Source of the DNA: Streptomyces galbus
Lineage (GTDB): Bacteria; Actinomycetota; Actinomycetes; Streptomycetales; Streptomycetaceae
Reading direction: 5' to 3'
Length of the DNA stretch: 64,000 bases
NCBI RefSeq assembly: GCF_005280195.1
Contig: NZ_SZPR01000025.1
Coordinates: forward strand, 126,694 to 190,693
The position numbers and the translations under genes are program-made. Positions 1 through 10,579 of this stretch are shown piece after piece (within the stretch, counting starts at the first letter, position 1; each line of letters opens with the position of its first letter). The notes under the pieces were generated by a model. It searched no databases. It saw only the letters and a program-made list of their open reading frames with translations, and was not told where the DNA came from.

Positions 1-31
1 CCGGCGCCGCGCAGGAGCGACCGGGCAGTGC

Positions 32-49
32 GTGTGAGCGGGGTTACAC
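32..49. promoter_or_regulatory. Candidate Crp box upstream of acs
   Basis: The sequence reads GTGTGA, six bases, then TTACAC: an inverted repeat with TGTGA/TTACA half-sites. It differs by one base from the TGTGA-N6-TCACA consensus of Crp-family proteins. It lies about 175 bp upstream of the acs start, and the window encodes a Crp (9007-9681) whose recognition helix keeps the SRET residues used for this half-site. Function is inferred. Confidence 0.4.
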
Positions 50-123
50 CCACTGAACTGCTGAACTCTCCCCCACTGGGGTCCGTGCCTACCGACGACG
101 GCCCGGCCGTCGCCACTCGACCC

Positions 124-139
124 ACAGGTCTAAACCAAT
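124..139. promoter_or_regulatory. Candidate DasR (dre) operator upstream of acs
   Basis: ACAGGTCTAAACCAAT matches 13 of 16 positions of the dre consensus ACTGGTCTAGACCAGT, as I recall it for the GlcNAc-responsive GntR regulator DasR. It sits 85 bp upstream of the acs start. It would tie acetate activation to aminosugar sensing; binding is inferred only. Confidence 0.45.
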
Positions 140-223
140 TCCCGGGCGGCCCTTGTCACCGGCCCCCGGGTCTGATGAGCTGTGGCCCGGGACACAACGG
201 ACACCCTGAGAAAGGGAGATGTC

Positions 224-2179
<1,956 letters not shown>

Positions 2180-2203
2180 CGGCCGGCCGAGGAGGACCGA
2201 GGA

Positions 2204-2252
2204 GCGGCGCTCCGGGTGCGGGGGCCCCGCGTCCCCGCACCCGGAGCGCCGC
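2204..2252 (+). terminator. Strong stem-loop after acs
   Basis: Two perfect 20-base arms (2204-2223 and 2233-2252) flank a 9-nt loop, starting 24 nt after the acs stop. There is no clear T-run, which is usual for GC-rich actinobacterial terminators. Confidence 0.85.
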
Positions 2253-2425
2253 CCGCACCTGCACCGGACATGCACCCGGCTCGTCGGGTGTAGGGCGGCC
2301 CGCTCGGGTAAAACTGAACGAAGCGACACGCAACACGCGAAGACCGCAACACGAGAAGACCACGGTGTGCCGGGAAGTCTGGTCGGCAGGTGCTCTGTCC
2401 TGCCCACCGACCGGAGGTTCCCCCC

Positions 2426-3877
2426 GTGGCCGCGCCCCGCTCCACCGCCCCCCGCCCGAGCTCGCCCCGCAAGCTCTTCGGCCGGCTGTCCCTGCCGGAG
2501 CGCACCCTCGTCGGGGACGCCCTGCGCACGGAGACGGTCGGCGGCGTGCTGCTCCTGCTGGCCGCCGTCGCGGCGCTCGTGTGGGCGAACGTCCCCGCGC
2601 TGCACGACAGTTACGAGAGCGTCAGCGACTTCCACTTCGGCCCGGAAGCCCTCGGCCTGCACCTGTCGGTCGCCCACTGGGCGGCGGACGGCCTGCTCGC
2701 GATCTTCTTCTTCGTGGCCGGCATCGAGCTCAAGCGGGAACTGGTCGCCGGTGACCTCCGCGACCCGAGGGCGGCCGCCCTGCCCGTCGTGGCGGCGCTG
2801 TGCGGGATGGCCGTACCGGCGCTGGTGTACACACTGACCAACACGGCCGAGGCGGGTTCCCTGGCGGGCTGGGCGGTGCCCACCGCCACCGACATCGCCT
2901 TCGCGCTGGCGGTGCTCGCCGTGATCGGCACCTCGCTGCCGAGCGCGCTGCGCGCCTTCCTGCTCACCCTCGCCGTCGTCGACGACCTGTTCGCGATCCT
3001 GATCATCGCGGTCTTCTTCACGGACACGATCAACTTCGCGGCCCTCGGCGGTGCCGTCGTCGGCCTCGGCGTGTTCTGGCTGCTCCTGCGCACGGGCGTG
3101 CGCGGCTGGTACGTCCACGTCCCGCTCGGGGTCGTGATCTGGGCGCTGATGTACAACAGCGGCGTCCACGCCACCATCGCCGGCGTCGCGATGGGGCTCA
3201 TGCTGCGCTGCACCACCCGCGAGGGCGAGCGGTGCTCCCCCGGTGAGCGCGTCGAGCACCGGGTGCGCCCCCTGTCGGCGGGACTCGCGGTGCCGCTGTT
3301 CGCGCTGTTCAGCGCGGGTGTCACCGTCTCCGGCGGGGCGCTCGGCGACATCTTCACCCGGCCGGAGACCCTCGGCGTGGTGCTCGGTCTGGTCGTCGGC
3401 AAGACGATCGGCATCTTCGGCGGCACCTGGCTGACCGCCCGCTTCACCCGCGCCTCGCTCAGCGACGACCTGGCGTGGCCGGACGTCTTCGCGGTCGCCT
3501 CGCTGGCCGGCATCGGCTTCACCGTGTCGCTGCTCATCGGCGAGCTCGCCTTCGAGGGCGACGCGGTCATGACCGACGAGGTGAAGGCGGCCGTGCTCGT
3601 CGGCTCGCTGATCGCGGCGAGCTGGTCGACGGTGCTGTTGAAGATACGGAACGCCAGGTACCGCAGGCTCTGCGAGGCGGAGGAGCGCGACGACGACGGG
3701 GACGGCATCCCGGACGTCTACGAGGAGGACGACCCGGAGTACCACCTGCGGATGGCCGCGATCCACGACCGCAAGGCCGCCGAGCACCGCAAGATCGCCG
3801 CCGAGATGGCCGCGGCGCGGCGCGCACGCGCCGAAGTGCCGGGCGGGGCGGGCGAGGAGGGCGGCCGTCCGGCATGA
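2426..3877 (+). CDS. nhaA: Na+/H+ antiporter NhaA
   Basis: A 483-residue inner-membrane antiporter exchanging Na+ for H+ in pH and salt homeostasis. It shows about eleven hydrophobic segments. Family motifs visible are FFFVAGIELKREL, the TATDIAFALAVL segment and LAVVDDLFAILI, whose two adjacent aspartates are the ion-binding pair, plus GIGFTVSLLIGELAF near the end. A hydrophilic, charged C-terminal tail of about 70 residues extends past the transporter core. GTG 2426 is preferred over the upstream in-frame start because GGAGG lies about 8 nt before it. It stands alone behind the acs terminator. Confidence 0.96.
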   Translation: MAAPRSTAPRPSSPRKLFGRLSLPERTLVGDALRTETVGGVLLLLAAVAALVWANVPALHDSYESVSDFHFGPEALGLHLSVAHWAADGLLAIFFFVAGIELKRELVAGDLRDPRAAALPVVAALCGMAVPALVYTLTNTAEAGSLAGWAVPTATDIAFALAVLAVIGTSLPSALRAFLLTLAVVDDLFAILIIAVFFTDTINFAALGGAVVGLGVFWLLLRTGVRGWYVHVPLGVVIWALMYNSGVHATIAGVAMGLMLRCTTREGERCSPGERVEHRVRPLSAGLAVPLFALFSAGVTVSGGALGDIFTRPETLGVVLGLVVGKTIGIFGGTWLTARFTRASLSDDLAWPDVFAVASLAGIGFTVSLLIGELAFEGDAVMTDEVKAAVLVGSLIAASWSTVLLKIRNARYRRLCEAEERDDDGDGIPDVYEEDDPEYHLRMAAIHDRKAAEHRKIAAEMAAARRARAEVPGGAGEEGGRPA

Positions 3878-3966
3878 TCTGACGGGACGGTACAAAAGAC
3901 GGGACCGTACGTGGTCCGGCCGAACGGCCGGGCGGCGCACCCCCGAGGAGAACGAGGGAGACCGCG

Positions 3967-4455
3967 ATGAGCGCACCCGACGGCAGCCCGGTCGGCGCGG
4001 AACGCAGCATCGGCCAGCTGTTCGCCTCGGCGACGACCGAGATGTCGGCGCTGGTGCACGACGAGATCGCGCTGGCGAAGGCGCAGCTGAAGCAGGACGT
4101 CAAGCGCGGGGCGACGAGCGGCGGCGCGTTCTCGCTGGCCGGGGCGCTGCTGGTGTTCTCCCTGCCGATGCTCAACTTCGCGCTGGCGTACGGCATCCGC
4201 ACCTGGAGCCACTGGAACCTGGCGGTCTGCTTCCTGCTGTCCTTCGCGGCGAACGTCCTGGTCGCGGGCGTGCTCGGGCTGATCGGCGTGGTGTTCGCGA
4301 AGAAGGCCAAGCAGGGCAAGGGCCCGCAGAAGGTCGCCGCGTCGGTGAAGGAGACGGCGGGCGTGCTGCAGAACGCCAAGCCGCACCCGCGGCCGGAGCT
4401 GGACGTGGACCGGACCCCGGAGGCCATCGAGGCTGTGGCACGCTCGTCCTCATGA
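3967..4455 (+). CDS. Phage_holin_3_6-type membrane protein
   Basis: This 162-residue protein has an amphipathic N-terminus (IGQLFASATTEMSALVHDEI) and two hydrophobic segments at about residues 55-80 and 88-112. It ends in a Lys-rich cytoplasmic tail. This pattern is that of the actinobacterial holin superfamily III (PF07332), a housekeeping membrane protein family despite its name; no phage genes surround it. GAGGAGAACGAGGGAG precedes the ATG. Its stop overlaps the next start (ATGA), so it is translationally coupled to the hydrolase. Molecular role unknown. Confidence 0.85.
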   Translation: MSAPDGSPVGAERSIGQLFASATTEMSALVHDEIALAKAQLKQDVKRGATSGGAFSLAGALLVFSLPMLNFALAYGIRTWSHWNLAVCFLLSFAANVLVAGVLGLIGVVFAKKAKQGKGPQKVAASVKETAGVLQNAKPHPRPELDVDRTPEAIEAVARSSS

Positions 4456-5393
4456 CGGACCCGGCCCCCACCCCTTCGGCGCAACCCGCTTCGGTCGTAC
4501 GACCCGACGGTCCCTGGACCCACCGGGACGTGGCGGCCAACGGCGCCCGCTTCCACATCGCGGAGGCCGGCGACGGGCCGCTGGTCCTGCTGGTGCACGG
4601 CTTCCCGCAGTTCTGGTGGACGTGGCGGGAGCAGCTCACCGCGCTCGCCGACGCCGGTTTCCGCGCGGTCGCCGTCGACCTGCGGGGCGTCGGCGGCAGC
4701 GACCGCACCCCGCGCGGCTACGACCCGGCGAACCTCGCCCTCGACATCACCGGCGTGATCCGCTCGCTGGGCGAGCCGGACGCCGCGCTGGTCGGTCACG
4801 ACCTGGGCGGCTACCTGGCGTGGACGGCGGCCGTGATGCGCCCCAAGCTGGTCCGGCGGCTCGTGGTGGCCTCGATGCCGCACCCGCGGCGCTGGCGCTC
4901 GGCGATGCTCGCCGACTACCGGCAGTCGGCGGCGAGCTCCCACATCTGGGGCTTCCAGCGGCCGTGGATCCCGGAGCGCCGGCTCACCGCGGACGACGGC
5001 GCACTGGTCGGCGAGCTGATCCGGCAGTGGTCCGGCCCTAACCCGCCGGACGACAAGGCGATCGAGACGTACCAGCGGGCGATGTGCATCCCCTCCACCG
5101 CGCACTGCTCGGTCGAGCCGTACCGGTGGCTGGTGCGCTCGCTGGCCCGGCCGGACGGCGTCCAGTTCTACCGCCGGATGAAGCGCCCGCTGCGGGTGCC
5201 GACGCTGCACCTGCACGGTTCACTCGACCCGGTGAGCCGTACGCGCAGCGCGGCCGGCTCCGGGGAGTACGTCGAGGCCCCGTACCGGTGGCGGCTGTTC
5301 GACGGGCTGGGGCACTTCCCGCACGAGGAGGACCCGGTCGCCTTCTCCTCCGAACTGGTCAATTGGCTGAAGGATCCCGAACCCGACCGGTGA
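4452..5393 (+). CDS. Alpha/beta hydrolase, epoxide-hydrolase type
   Basis: A 313-residue alpha/beta hydrolase. The oxyanion motif HGFP is at residues 49-52 and the nucleophile elbow GHDLGG at 115-120. The nucleophile is Asp, not Ser, which places it with soluble epoxide hydrolases and haloalkane dehalogenases. A downstream LDPVS acid segment and GLGHFPHEE histidine complete the triad. No signal peptide is visible. It is coupled to the upstream holin-fold gene by an ATGA overlap. The substrate cannot be told from sequence. Confidence 0.88.
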   Translation: MTDPAPTPSAQPASVVRPDGPWTHRDVAANGARFHIAEAGDGPLVLLVHGFPQFWWTWREQLTALADAGFRAVAVDLRGVGGSDRTPRGYDPANLALDITGVIRSLGEPDAALVGHDLGGYLAWTAAVMRPKLVRRLVVASMPHPRRWRSAMLADYRQSAASSHIWGFQRPWIPERRLTADDGALVGELIRQWSGPNPPDDKAIETYQRAMCIPSTAHCSVEPYRWLVRSLARPDGVQFYRRMKRPLRVPTLHLHGSLDPVSRTRSAAGSGEYVEAPYRWRLFDGLGHFPHEEDPVAFSSELVNWLKDPEPDR

Positions 5394-5521
5394 CCGTTCG
5401 AAAGCGCCCGGTACCCGGAGCCGGACCTACTGTCCTATGAACGGCCACATGCCTGCCGCATAGGCCAATTGGCTGTCTCCCAGGCGGTTATGGACCTTGG
5501 GGCGGGGGCAGACGTCGAGGT

Positions 5522-5701
5522 ATGGGCTGGACGCACGACTACAGTGACGCAGCACGCAACCGTCGCTCGGCCTCGGGCCTGAGCACCCACCAGCGGGACG
5601 GCTCCCCGCAGTCGGGCAGCGACCTCCGGGTGGGCATTCCGGGCATCCTGCGCCGCCGGGCCCGCTGGGTCTCGGTACGCCTGCGTCACCCCCGCCCCTG
5701 A
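5522..5701 (+). CDS. Small ORF, 59 residues, unknown
   Basis: An ATG-initiated 59-codon frame starting MGWTHDYSDAARNRRSASG and ending in an Arg-rich WVSVRLRHPRP tail. It fills most of a 325-bp gap that otherwise has no gene. About 52 of 59 third positions are G or C, as expected of a real gene here. It has no obvious Shine-Dalgarno sequence (GAGG touches the ATG). The gene is convergent with the protease gene, stopping 18 bp from its end. The product is basic and soluble, with no recognisable domain. It falls just below common length cut-offs and is easily missed. Confidence 0.6.
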   Translation: MGWTHDYSDAARNRRSASGLSTHQRDGSPQSGSDLRVGIPGILRRRARWVSVRLRHPRP

Positions 5702-5718
5702 CACCTGCGCGGACCGCG

Positions 5719-6918
5719 CTACAGGGCGCAGCTGTCGCTGTCCACCTGCTGGTTCGCGGTGCGGCCCTTGGTGATGTCCCGCTGGATCTCGTCCGCGGTG
5801 AGCGCGTACCCGGTGTCCGCGTCGTCGAGCGACTTCGCGAAGACCACGCCGTACACCCGGCCGTCGGGCGTCAGCAGCGGGCCGCCGGAGTTGCCCTGGC
5901 GGACGGTCGTGTACAGCGAGTACACATCGCGGCGCACGGTGCCGCGGTGGTAGATGTCGGGGCCGTTGGCCGTGATCCGGCCGCGCACCCGGGCGGCGCG
6001 CACGTCGTACGCGCCGTTCTCCGGGAAGCCGGCGACGATCGCGCTGTCCCCGCTGGAGGCGTCCTTGGCCGCGAAGTGGAGCACCGGCGCGTGGAGGTCG
6101 GGCACGTCCAGGACGGCGATGTCGCGCTTCCAGTCGTAGAGGACGACGGTCGCGTCGTAGCGCCGGCCCTCGCCGCCTATCTGGACGGTGGGCTCGTCGA
6201 CGCCGCCGACCACGTGCGCGTTGGTCATCACGCGGCGCTCGCCGAAGACGAAGCCGGTGCCCTCCAGGACCTTGCCGCAGCTCTCGGCGGTGCCCATCAC
6301 CTTGACGATGGAGCGCTGCGCGCGGGTGGCCACCGGGCTGCCCGCGAGGGCGGGGTCGGGCGGCTGGACGTCGGTGATCGGCTCGTTGGAGAACGGGCTG
6401 AAGACCTGCGGGAAGCCGTTCTGCGCGAGGACGGAGGAGAAGTCGGCGAACCAGGTGTCGGCCTGGTCGGGCAGCGCCCGGGAGACCCCCAGCAGCACCT
6501 TGGAGCTGCGGACCTCCTTGCCCAGGGTGGGCAGCGTGGTGCCGGCGAGGGCGGACCCGATCAGCCAGGCCACCAGCAGCATCGCGACCACGTTGACGAG
6601 GGCGCCGCCGGTGGCGTCCAGGGCGCGGGCCGGGGACCAGGTGATGTAGCGGCGCAGCTTGTTGCCCAGGTGGGTGGTCAGGGCCTGGCCGACGGAGGCG
6701 CAGACGATCACGATGACGACCGCGACGACGGCGGCGGTCGTGCTCACCTCGGAGTTGTCGGTGAGGGCGTCCCAGGCGACCGGCAGCAGGTAGACGGCGA
6801 CGAGTCCGCCGCCGAGGAAGCCGATGACCGACAGGATGCCGACGACGAAGCCCTGGCGATAGCCGACGACCGCGAACCACACGGCAGCGACCAGCAACAG
6901 GATGTCCAGCACGTTCAC
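5719..6918 (-). CDS. MarP-like membrane serine protease
   Basis: A 399-residue protein. The first ~140 residues form four membrane segments of the CvpA/colicin V production type. These are followed by a periplasmic trypsin-like domain with an intact triad: His235 in TNAHVV, Asp266 in KRDIAVLDV and Ser344 in GNSGGPL. This architecture matches Mycobacterium MarP (acid-resistance protease), with similar length. The GTG at 6918 is chosen because the membrane helix begins directly after it; 26 further in-frame codons upstream are Arg/Pro-rich and look non-coding. It lies 97 bp downstream of the Nudix gene on the same strand, so a shared operon is likely. Confidence 0.9.
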   Translation of the reverse strand: MNVLDILLLVAAVWFAVVGYRQGFVVGILSVIGFLGGGLVAVYLLPVAWDALTDNSEVSTTAAVVAVVIVIVCASVGQALTTHLGNKLRRYITWSPARALDATGGALVNVVAMLLVAWLIGSALAGTTLPTLGKEVRSSKVLLGVSRALPDQADTWFADFSSVLAQNGFPQVFSPFSNEPITDVQPPDPALAGSPVATRAQRSIVKVMGTAESCGKVLEGTGFVFGERRVMTNAHVVGGVDEPTVQIGGEGRRYDATVVLYDWKRDIAVLDVPDLHAPVLHFAAKDASSGDSAIVAGFPENGAYDVRAARVRGRITANGPDIYHRGTVRRDVYSLYTTVRQGNSGGPLLTPDGRVYGVVFAKSLDDADTGYALTADEIQRDITKGRTANQQVDSDSCAL

Positions 6919-7014
6919 CGCTTGGGGCCTCGCCTCGTCGTCTCGCCGTCGGAACCGGTCGGCCGGCAGCTCCGGGGGCGCCCCCCGGGCTGACACGGCA
7001 CGGGGGACACCCTG

Positions 7015-7704
7015 TCATGACCTCCAGTCGAGCGGGACCTGCTTGTCCCGGTCCCAGGGCAGCTCCCAGCCCGCGTAGTGCAGCAGGCGGTCGATGAGGC
7101 CGGCCGTGAAGCCCCACACGAGGGCCGATTCGACCAGGAATGCCGGACCGCGGTGGCCGCTGGGGTGCACGGTGGTGGCGCGGTGGGCGGGGTCCGTGAG
7201 ATCCGCCACGGGCACGGTGAAGACCCGCGCGGTCTCGTTGGGGTCCACCACCCCGACCGGGCTCGGCTCCCGCCACCAGCCGAGCACCGGGGTGACCACG
7301 AACCGGCTCACCGGGATGTACAGCTTCGGCAGCACGCCGAAGAGCTGGACGCCGGACGGGTCGAGGCCGGTCTCCTCCTCGGCCTCGCGCAGGGCCGCCC
7401 GCAGCGGCCCGTCGCCCTCCGGGTCGCCGTCCTCCGGGTCGAGCGCGCCGCCCGGGAACGACGGCTGGCCCGCGTGCGAGCGCAGCGAGCTCGCCCGCTC
7501 CATCAGCAGCAGCTCGGGCCCCCGCGCGCCCTCGCCGAACAGGATCAGCACCGCCGACTGCCGTCCGGTGCCGTCGCGCGGCGGCAGGAAACGGCTGAGC
7601 TGGAGCGGTTCGACCGTCTCCACGGCCCGCACCACCGGGTCCAGCCAGTCCGGCAGGCCCTCCTTGCTCAGCGTCACGTCCTGGATGTCACTCGCCCGCG
7701 TCAT
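7015..7704 (-). CDS. Nudix hydrolase, CoA-pyrophosphatase type
   Basis: A 229-residue Nudix protein with the complete box from GGALDPEDG through REAEEETGL. The upstream RASSLRSHAGQPSFPGGA segment (S-x-x-x-H-x-G-x-x-x-F-P-G-G) is the coenzyme A diphosphatase (NUDT7/CoAse) variant of the motif. The likely reaction is hydrolysis of CoA or acyl-CoA to 3',5'-ADP and 4'-phosphopantetheine. It lies between nth and the MarP-like gene on the same strand, 57 bp after nth. Confidence 0.9.
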   Translation of the reverse strand: MTRASDIQDVTLSKEGLPDWLDPVVRAVETVEPLQLSRFLPPRDGTGRQSAVLILFGEGARGPELLLMERASSLRSHAGQPSFPGGALDPEDGDPEGDGPLRAALREAEEETGLDPSGVQLFGVLPKLYIPVSRFVVTPVLGWWREPSPVGVVDPNETARVFTVPVADLTDPAHRATTVHPSGHRGPAFLVESALVWGFTAGLIDRLLHYAGWELPWDRDKQVPLDWRS

Positions 7705-7761
7705 CCGCGCACCACCCCCCGCTCACCCAGCACAACGCCCGACGCCCCCGAGATCGTTCCG

Positions 7762-8793
7762 TCATCCGGCCCCCAGCGGCGGGGCCGGCCGGCCGCCCGC
7801 GTCCAGGTACGCCTGGGGCGGGTTCAGCCGCTGGCCGGGGAAGCCGCCCTTCTCGTACTTCAGCAGCTTCTTCGCCTTCTCCGGGTCGGTCTCGCCCTCG
7901 CCGTAGGCCGGGCAGAGCGGGGCGATGGGGCAGGCGCCGCAGGCCGGCTTGCGGGCGTGGCAGATGCGGCGGCCGTGCCAGATGACGTGGTGGGACAGGT
8001 CCGTCCAGTCGCTCTTGGGGAACAGCGCGCCGATCGCGGCCTCGATCTTGTCGGGGTCGGTCTCGTCGGTCCACCGGAAGCGGCGCACCAGCCGCTGGAA
8101 GTGGGTGTCCACGGTGATCCCGGGGCGCCCGAAGGCGTTGCCGAGGACGACGAACGCGGTCTTGCGGCCGACGCCCGGGAGCTTGACCAGGTCCTCCAGC
8201 CGGCCGGGCACCTCGCCGCCGAAGTCCTCCACGAGGGCCTTGGACAGCCCGATCACCGACTTCGTCTTGGCCCGGAAGAACCCGGTGGGGCGGAGGATCT
8301 CTTCCACCTCCTCGGGATTCGCCGCGGCCAGGTCCTCGGGGGTGGGGTACTTGGCGAAGAGCGCGGGCGTCGTCTGGTTCACCCGCAGGTCGGTGGTCTG
8401 TGCGGACAGCACGGTGGCGACGATGAGCTGGAAGGGGCTGTCGAAGTCCAGCTCCGGATGGGCGTACGGGTACACCTCGGCGAGCTCGCGGTCGATGCGC
8501 CGGGCGCGGCGGACCAGAGCCGTGCGGGACTCACCGCCGAGCGGGCGCACCTCCACCGTCCTGGCGGCACCGGCCTTCTTCACCGGGGCGGCCGCCTTCG
8601 CCGGAGCGGCCTTCTTCGCTGCGGCCTTCACCTTCTTGGCGGCCGCCTTCTTGACCGGAGCAGCCTTCGCCGCTTTCGTTGCTTTTGTCGTTTTTTCATC
8701 ACCGCCCGGGGCTTGTTCGCCCACAGCGGAATCACGACGTGCAACCACCCGCCCAGCCCCCTTGGCCTGTGCTCTCACCGGCGATTTGGACAC
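7762..8793 (-). CDS. nth: Endonuclease III (DNA glycosylase/AP lyase)
   Basis: A base-excision repair glycosylase of 343 residues, about 120 longer than E. coli Nth. The extra length is an N-terminal Lys/Ala-rich histone-like tail (repeats such as KKAAAKK and APAKAAA, residues ~30-75), common in Streptomyces DNA enzymes and probably DNA-binding. The helix-hairpin-helix LPGVGRKTA carries the catalytic Lys. VDTH carries the catalytic Asp, and C-x6-C-x2-C-x5-C near residue 290 ligates the 4Fe-4S cluster. It is divergent from crp. Confidence 0.95.
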   Translation of the reverse strand: MSKSPVRAQAKGAGRVVARRDSAVGEQAPGGDEKTTKATKAAKAAPVKKAAAKKVKAAAKKAAPAKAAAPVKKAGAARTVEVRPLGGESRTALVRRARRIDRELAEVYPYAHPELDFDSPFQLIVATVLSAQTTDLRVNQTTPALFAKYPTPEDLAAANPEEVEEILRPTGFFRAKTKSVIGLSKALVEDFGGEVPGRLEDLVKLPGVGRKTAFVVLGNAFGRPGITVDTHFQRLVRRFRWTDETDPDKIEAAIGALFPKSDWTDLSHHVIWHGRRICHARKPACGACPIAPLCPAYGEGETDPEKAKKLLKYEKGGFPGQRLNPPQAYLDAGGRPAPPLGAG

Positions 8794-8895
8794 CCGGCCA
8801 GCCTAAAGCCCGGCACCGACATCCGCCGTGGGGCCGAAGGATCGGCCCCCGATTGGACCCCTGCCGCGTACCCCCGGACACGTGTACGGCATCCT

Positions 8896-8909
8896 TGTGA
8901 CAGATCACA
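8896..8909. promoter_or_regulatory. TGTGA/TCACA palindrome between nth and crp
   Basis: TGTGACAGATCACA has perfect 5-bp arms in the divergent nth-crp promoter region, 98 bp before the crp start. The half-sites are those of Crp, but the spacer is 4 bp, not the usual 6, so autoregulation by Crp is possible but not assured. Confidence 0.4.
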
Positions 8910-9006
8910 CTGTTTGGACCGTCCGGCAAAATGGGCACCACGGACCCCTGGTACACGGGTACACGGGGGGCAAGATCCCCTGAGCAGGTCGACAAGGAGA
9001 GAACTC

Positions 9007-9681
9007 GTGGACGACGTTCTGCGGCGCAACCCGCTCTTCGCGGCTCTCGACGACGAGCAGGCCGCGGAGCTGCGCGCCTCCATGAGTGAGGTGACCCTCG
9101 CGCGTGGCGACTCCCTGTTCCACGAGGGAGACCCGGGTGACCGGCTCTACGTCGTCACCGAGGGCAAGGTCAAGCTCCACCGCACGTCCCCGGACGGCCG
9201 CGAGAACATGCTGGCCGTCGTGGGCCCCGGCGAGCTGATCGGCGAGCTGTCGCTGTTCGACCCGGGCCCCCGTACGGCGACGGCGACCGCCCTCACCGAG
9301 GTCAAGCTGCTCGGCCTCGGCCACGGCGACCTCCAGCCCTGGCTGAACGCCCGTCCCGAGGTGGCCGCCGCGCTGCTGCGCGCCGTCGCCCGGCGCCTGC
9401 GCAAGACCAACGACGCCATGTCCGACCTGGTCTTCTCGGACGTCCCCGGCCGCGTGGCCCGCGCCCTGCTGGACCTGTCGCGCCGCTTCGGCGTGCAGTC
9501 CGAGGAGGGCATCCACGTCGTCCACGACCTCACCCAGGAGGAGCTGGCCCAGCTCGTCGGCGCCTCCCGCGAGACGGTCAACAAGGCCCTCGCCGACTTC
9601 GCCCAGCGCGGCTGGCTGCGCCTGGAGGCCCGCGCGGTGATCCTCCTGGACGTGGAACGCCTGGCCAAGCGGTCGCGCTAG
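9007..9681 (+). CDS. crp: Crp/Fnr-family transcription factor Crp
   Basis: This 224-residue regulator has an N-terminal cyclic-nucleotide-binding fold (GDSLFHEGDPGDRLYVV, GELIGELSLFD, RTATATAL) and a C-terminal winged HTH. The HTH reads LTQEELAQLVGASRETVNKAL, with Arg-Glu-Thr in the recognition helix as in E. coli Crp. GTG 9007 follows AAGGAGAG with ideal spacing; longer frames upstream are not credible. In S. coelicolor, Crp controls germination, development and antibiotic production. It is monocistronic and divergent from nth, with an operator-like palindrome between them. Confidence 0.96.
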   Translation: MDDVLRRNPLFAALDDEQAAELRASMSEVTLARGDSLFHEGDPGDRLYVVTEGKVKLHRTSPDGRENMLAVVGPGELIGELSLFDPGPRTATATALTEVKLLGLGHGDLQPWLNARPEVAAALLRAVARRLRKTNDAMSDLVFSDVPGRVARALLDLSRRFGVQSEEGIHVVHDLTQEELAQLVGASRETVNKALADFAQRGWLRLEARAVILLDVERLAKRSR

Positions 9682-9717
9682 CGCGCGCAGGGGGCCGGGC
9701 AACCGGCCCCCATCCGC

Positions 9718-10551
9718 ATGTCCGAGACACCGCACCGGACCGCCCGCGGTCTGGATCCCCAGGGTCACATCGCTCGCGAAGGCGCTCTGACGCGGGTGCC
9801 ACCCGCCTTCCGCCCGGTGGTCGCCGCGGCCCGCGAGCGGCTGCGCGACGTCCTCGGCGCGCGGCTGCACAGCGCGTACCTCTACGGGTCGGTCCCCCGC
9901 GGCACCGCACGCGTGGGACGCAGCGACCTGGACCTGCTCGTCGCCCTCCACGAGGAGCCGACGGACGCGGACCGGGAGGACGTGCGGGAGTTCGAGCGGA
10001 CCCTCGACGCGGAGTTCGAGCAGGTCGAGGGCGTGGCGACGCTCCTCTACAGCCGGGCACGAGTGCTCAGCGAGCCGGAACGGTACGACCTGGCGTGGTT
10101 CGTCGCGTGCCTGTGCACACCGCTGCTCGGTGACGACCTCGCCGCGTACCTCCCGCGCTACCGGCCCGACAGCCTCCTCGCCCGCGAGACCAACGGCGAC
10201 CTGGCGGCGCTGCTGCCGCGCTGGCGGGAGCGCGTCGCCGGCGTCGCGGACACGGAGGAGGCGCGGCGGCCCCTGGTCCGTTTCCTGTCGCGTCATCTCG
10301 TGCGCACCGCCTTCACCCTGGTCATGCCCCGCTGGAACGGCTGGACCAGCGACCTGCACGAGATGGCGGAGGCGTTCGCGGGGTACTACCCCGAGCGCGC
10401 CGACGAGGTCCGTGCCGCGGCGGAACGGGGACGGGAGCCGATGGGCGATCCGGACGTGCTGCGCTCCTACGTCGATGATCTCGGCCCCTGGCTGGCCGAC
10501 GAGTACGCGCGCGTGCACGGGGTGAAGGCGCCCCGGCCCGACGGTCCGTGA
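9718..10551 (+). CDS. Nucleotidyltransferase-domain protein
   Basis: A 277-residue protein with a minimal nucleotidyltransferase (pol beta fold) domain. YLYGSVPRGTARVGRSDLDLL gives the GS-x9-DxD catalytic motif near residues 60-80. A helical C-terminal half (DUF4111-like position) follows. Such proteins resemble aminoglycoside adenylyltransferases or MNT-type toxin partners, but no HEPN partner gene lies nearby. The substrate is unknown. It follows crp by 36 bp on the same strand and converges with the MBL hydrolase gene. Confidence 0.75.
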   Translation: MSETPHRTARGLDPQGHIAREGALTRVPPAFRPVVAAARERLRDVLGARLHSAYLYGSVPRGTARVGRSDLDLLVALHEEPTDADREDVREFERTLDAEFEQVEGVATLLYSRARVLSEPERYDLAWFVACLCTPLLGDDLAAYLPRYRPDSLLARETNGDLAALLPRWRERVAGVADTEEARRPLVRFLSRHLVRTAFTLVMPRWNGWTSDLHEMAEAFAGYYPERADEVRAAAERGREPMGDPDVLRSYVDDLGPWLADEYARVHGVKAPRPDGP

Positions 10552-10579
10552 CGTCCCGGCCGGCCGGAACGGCAGGGGT

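Noticed and set aside
3967..4455. Prophage signal from the holin-like gene
   Set aside because: PF07332 proteins are common chromosomal genes in actinobacteria and no phage genes are adjacent.
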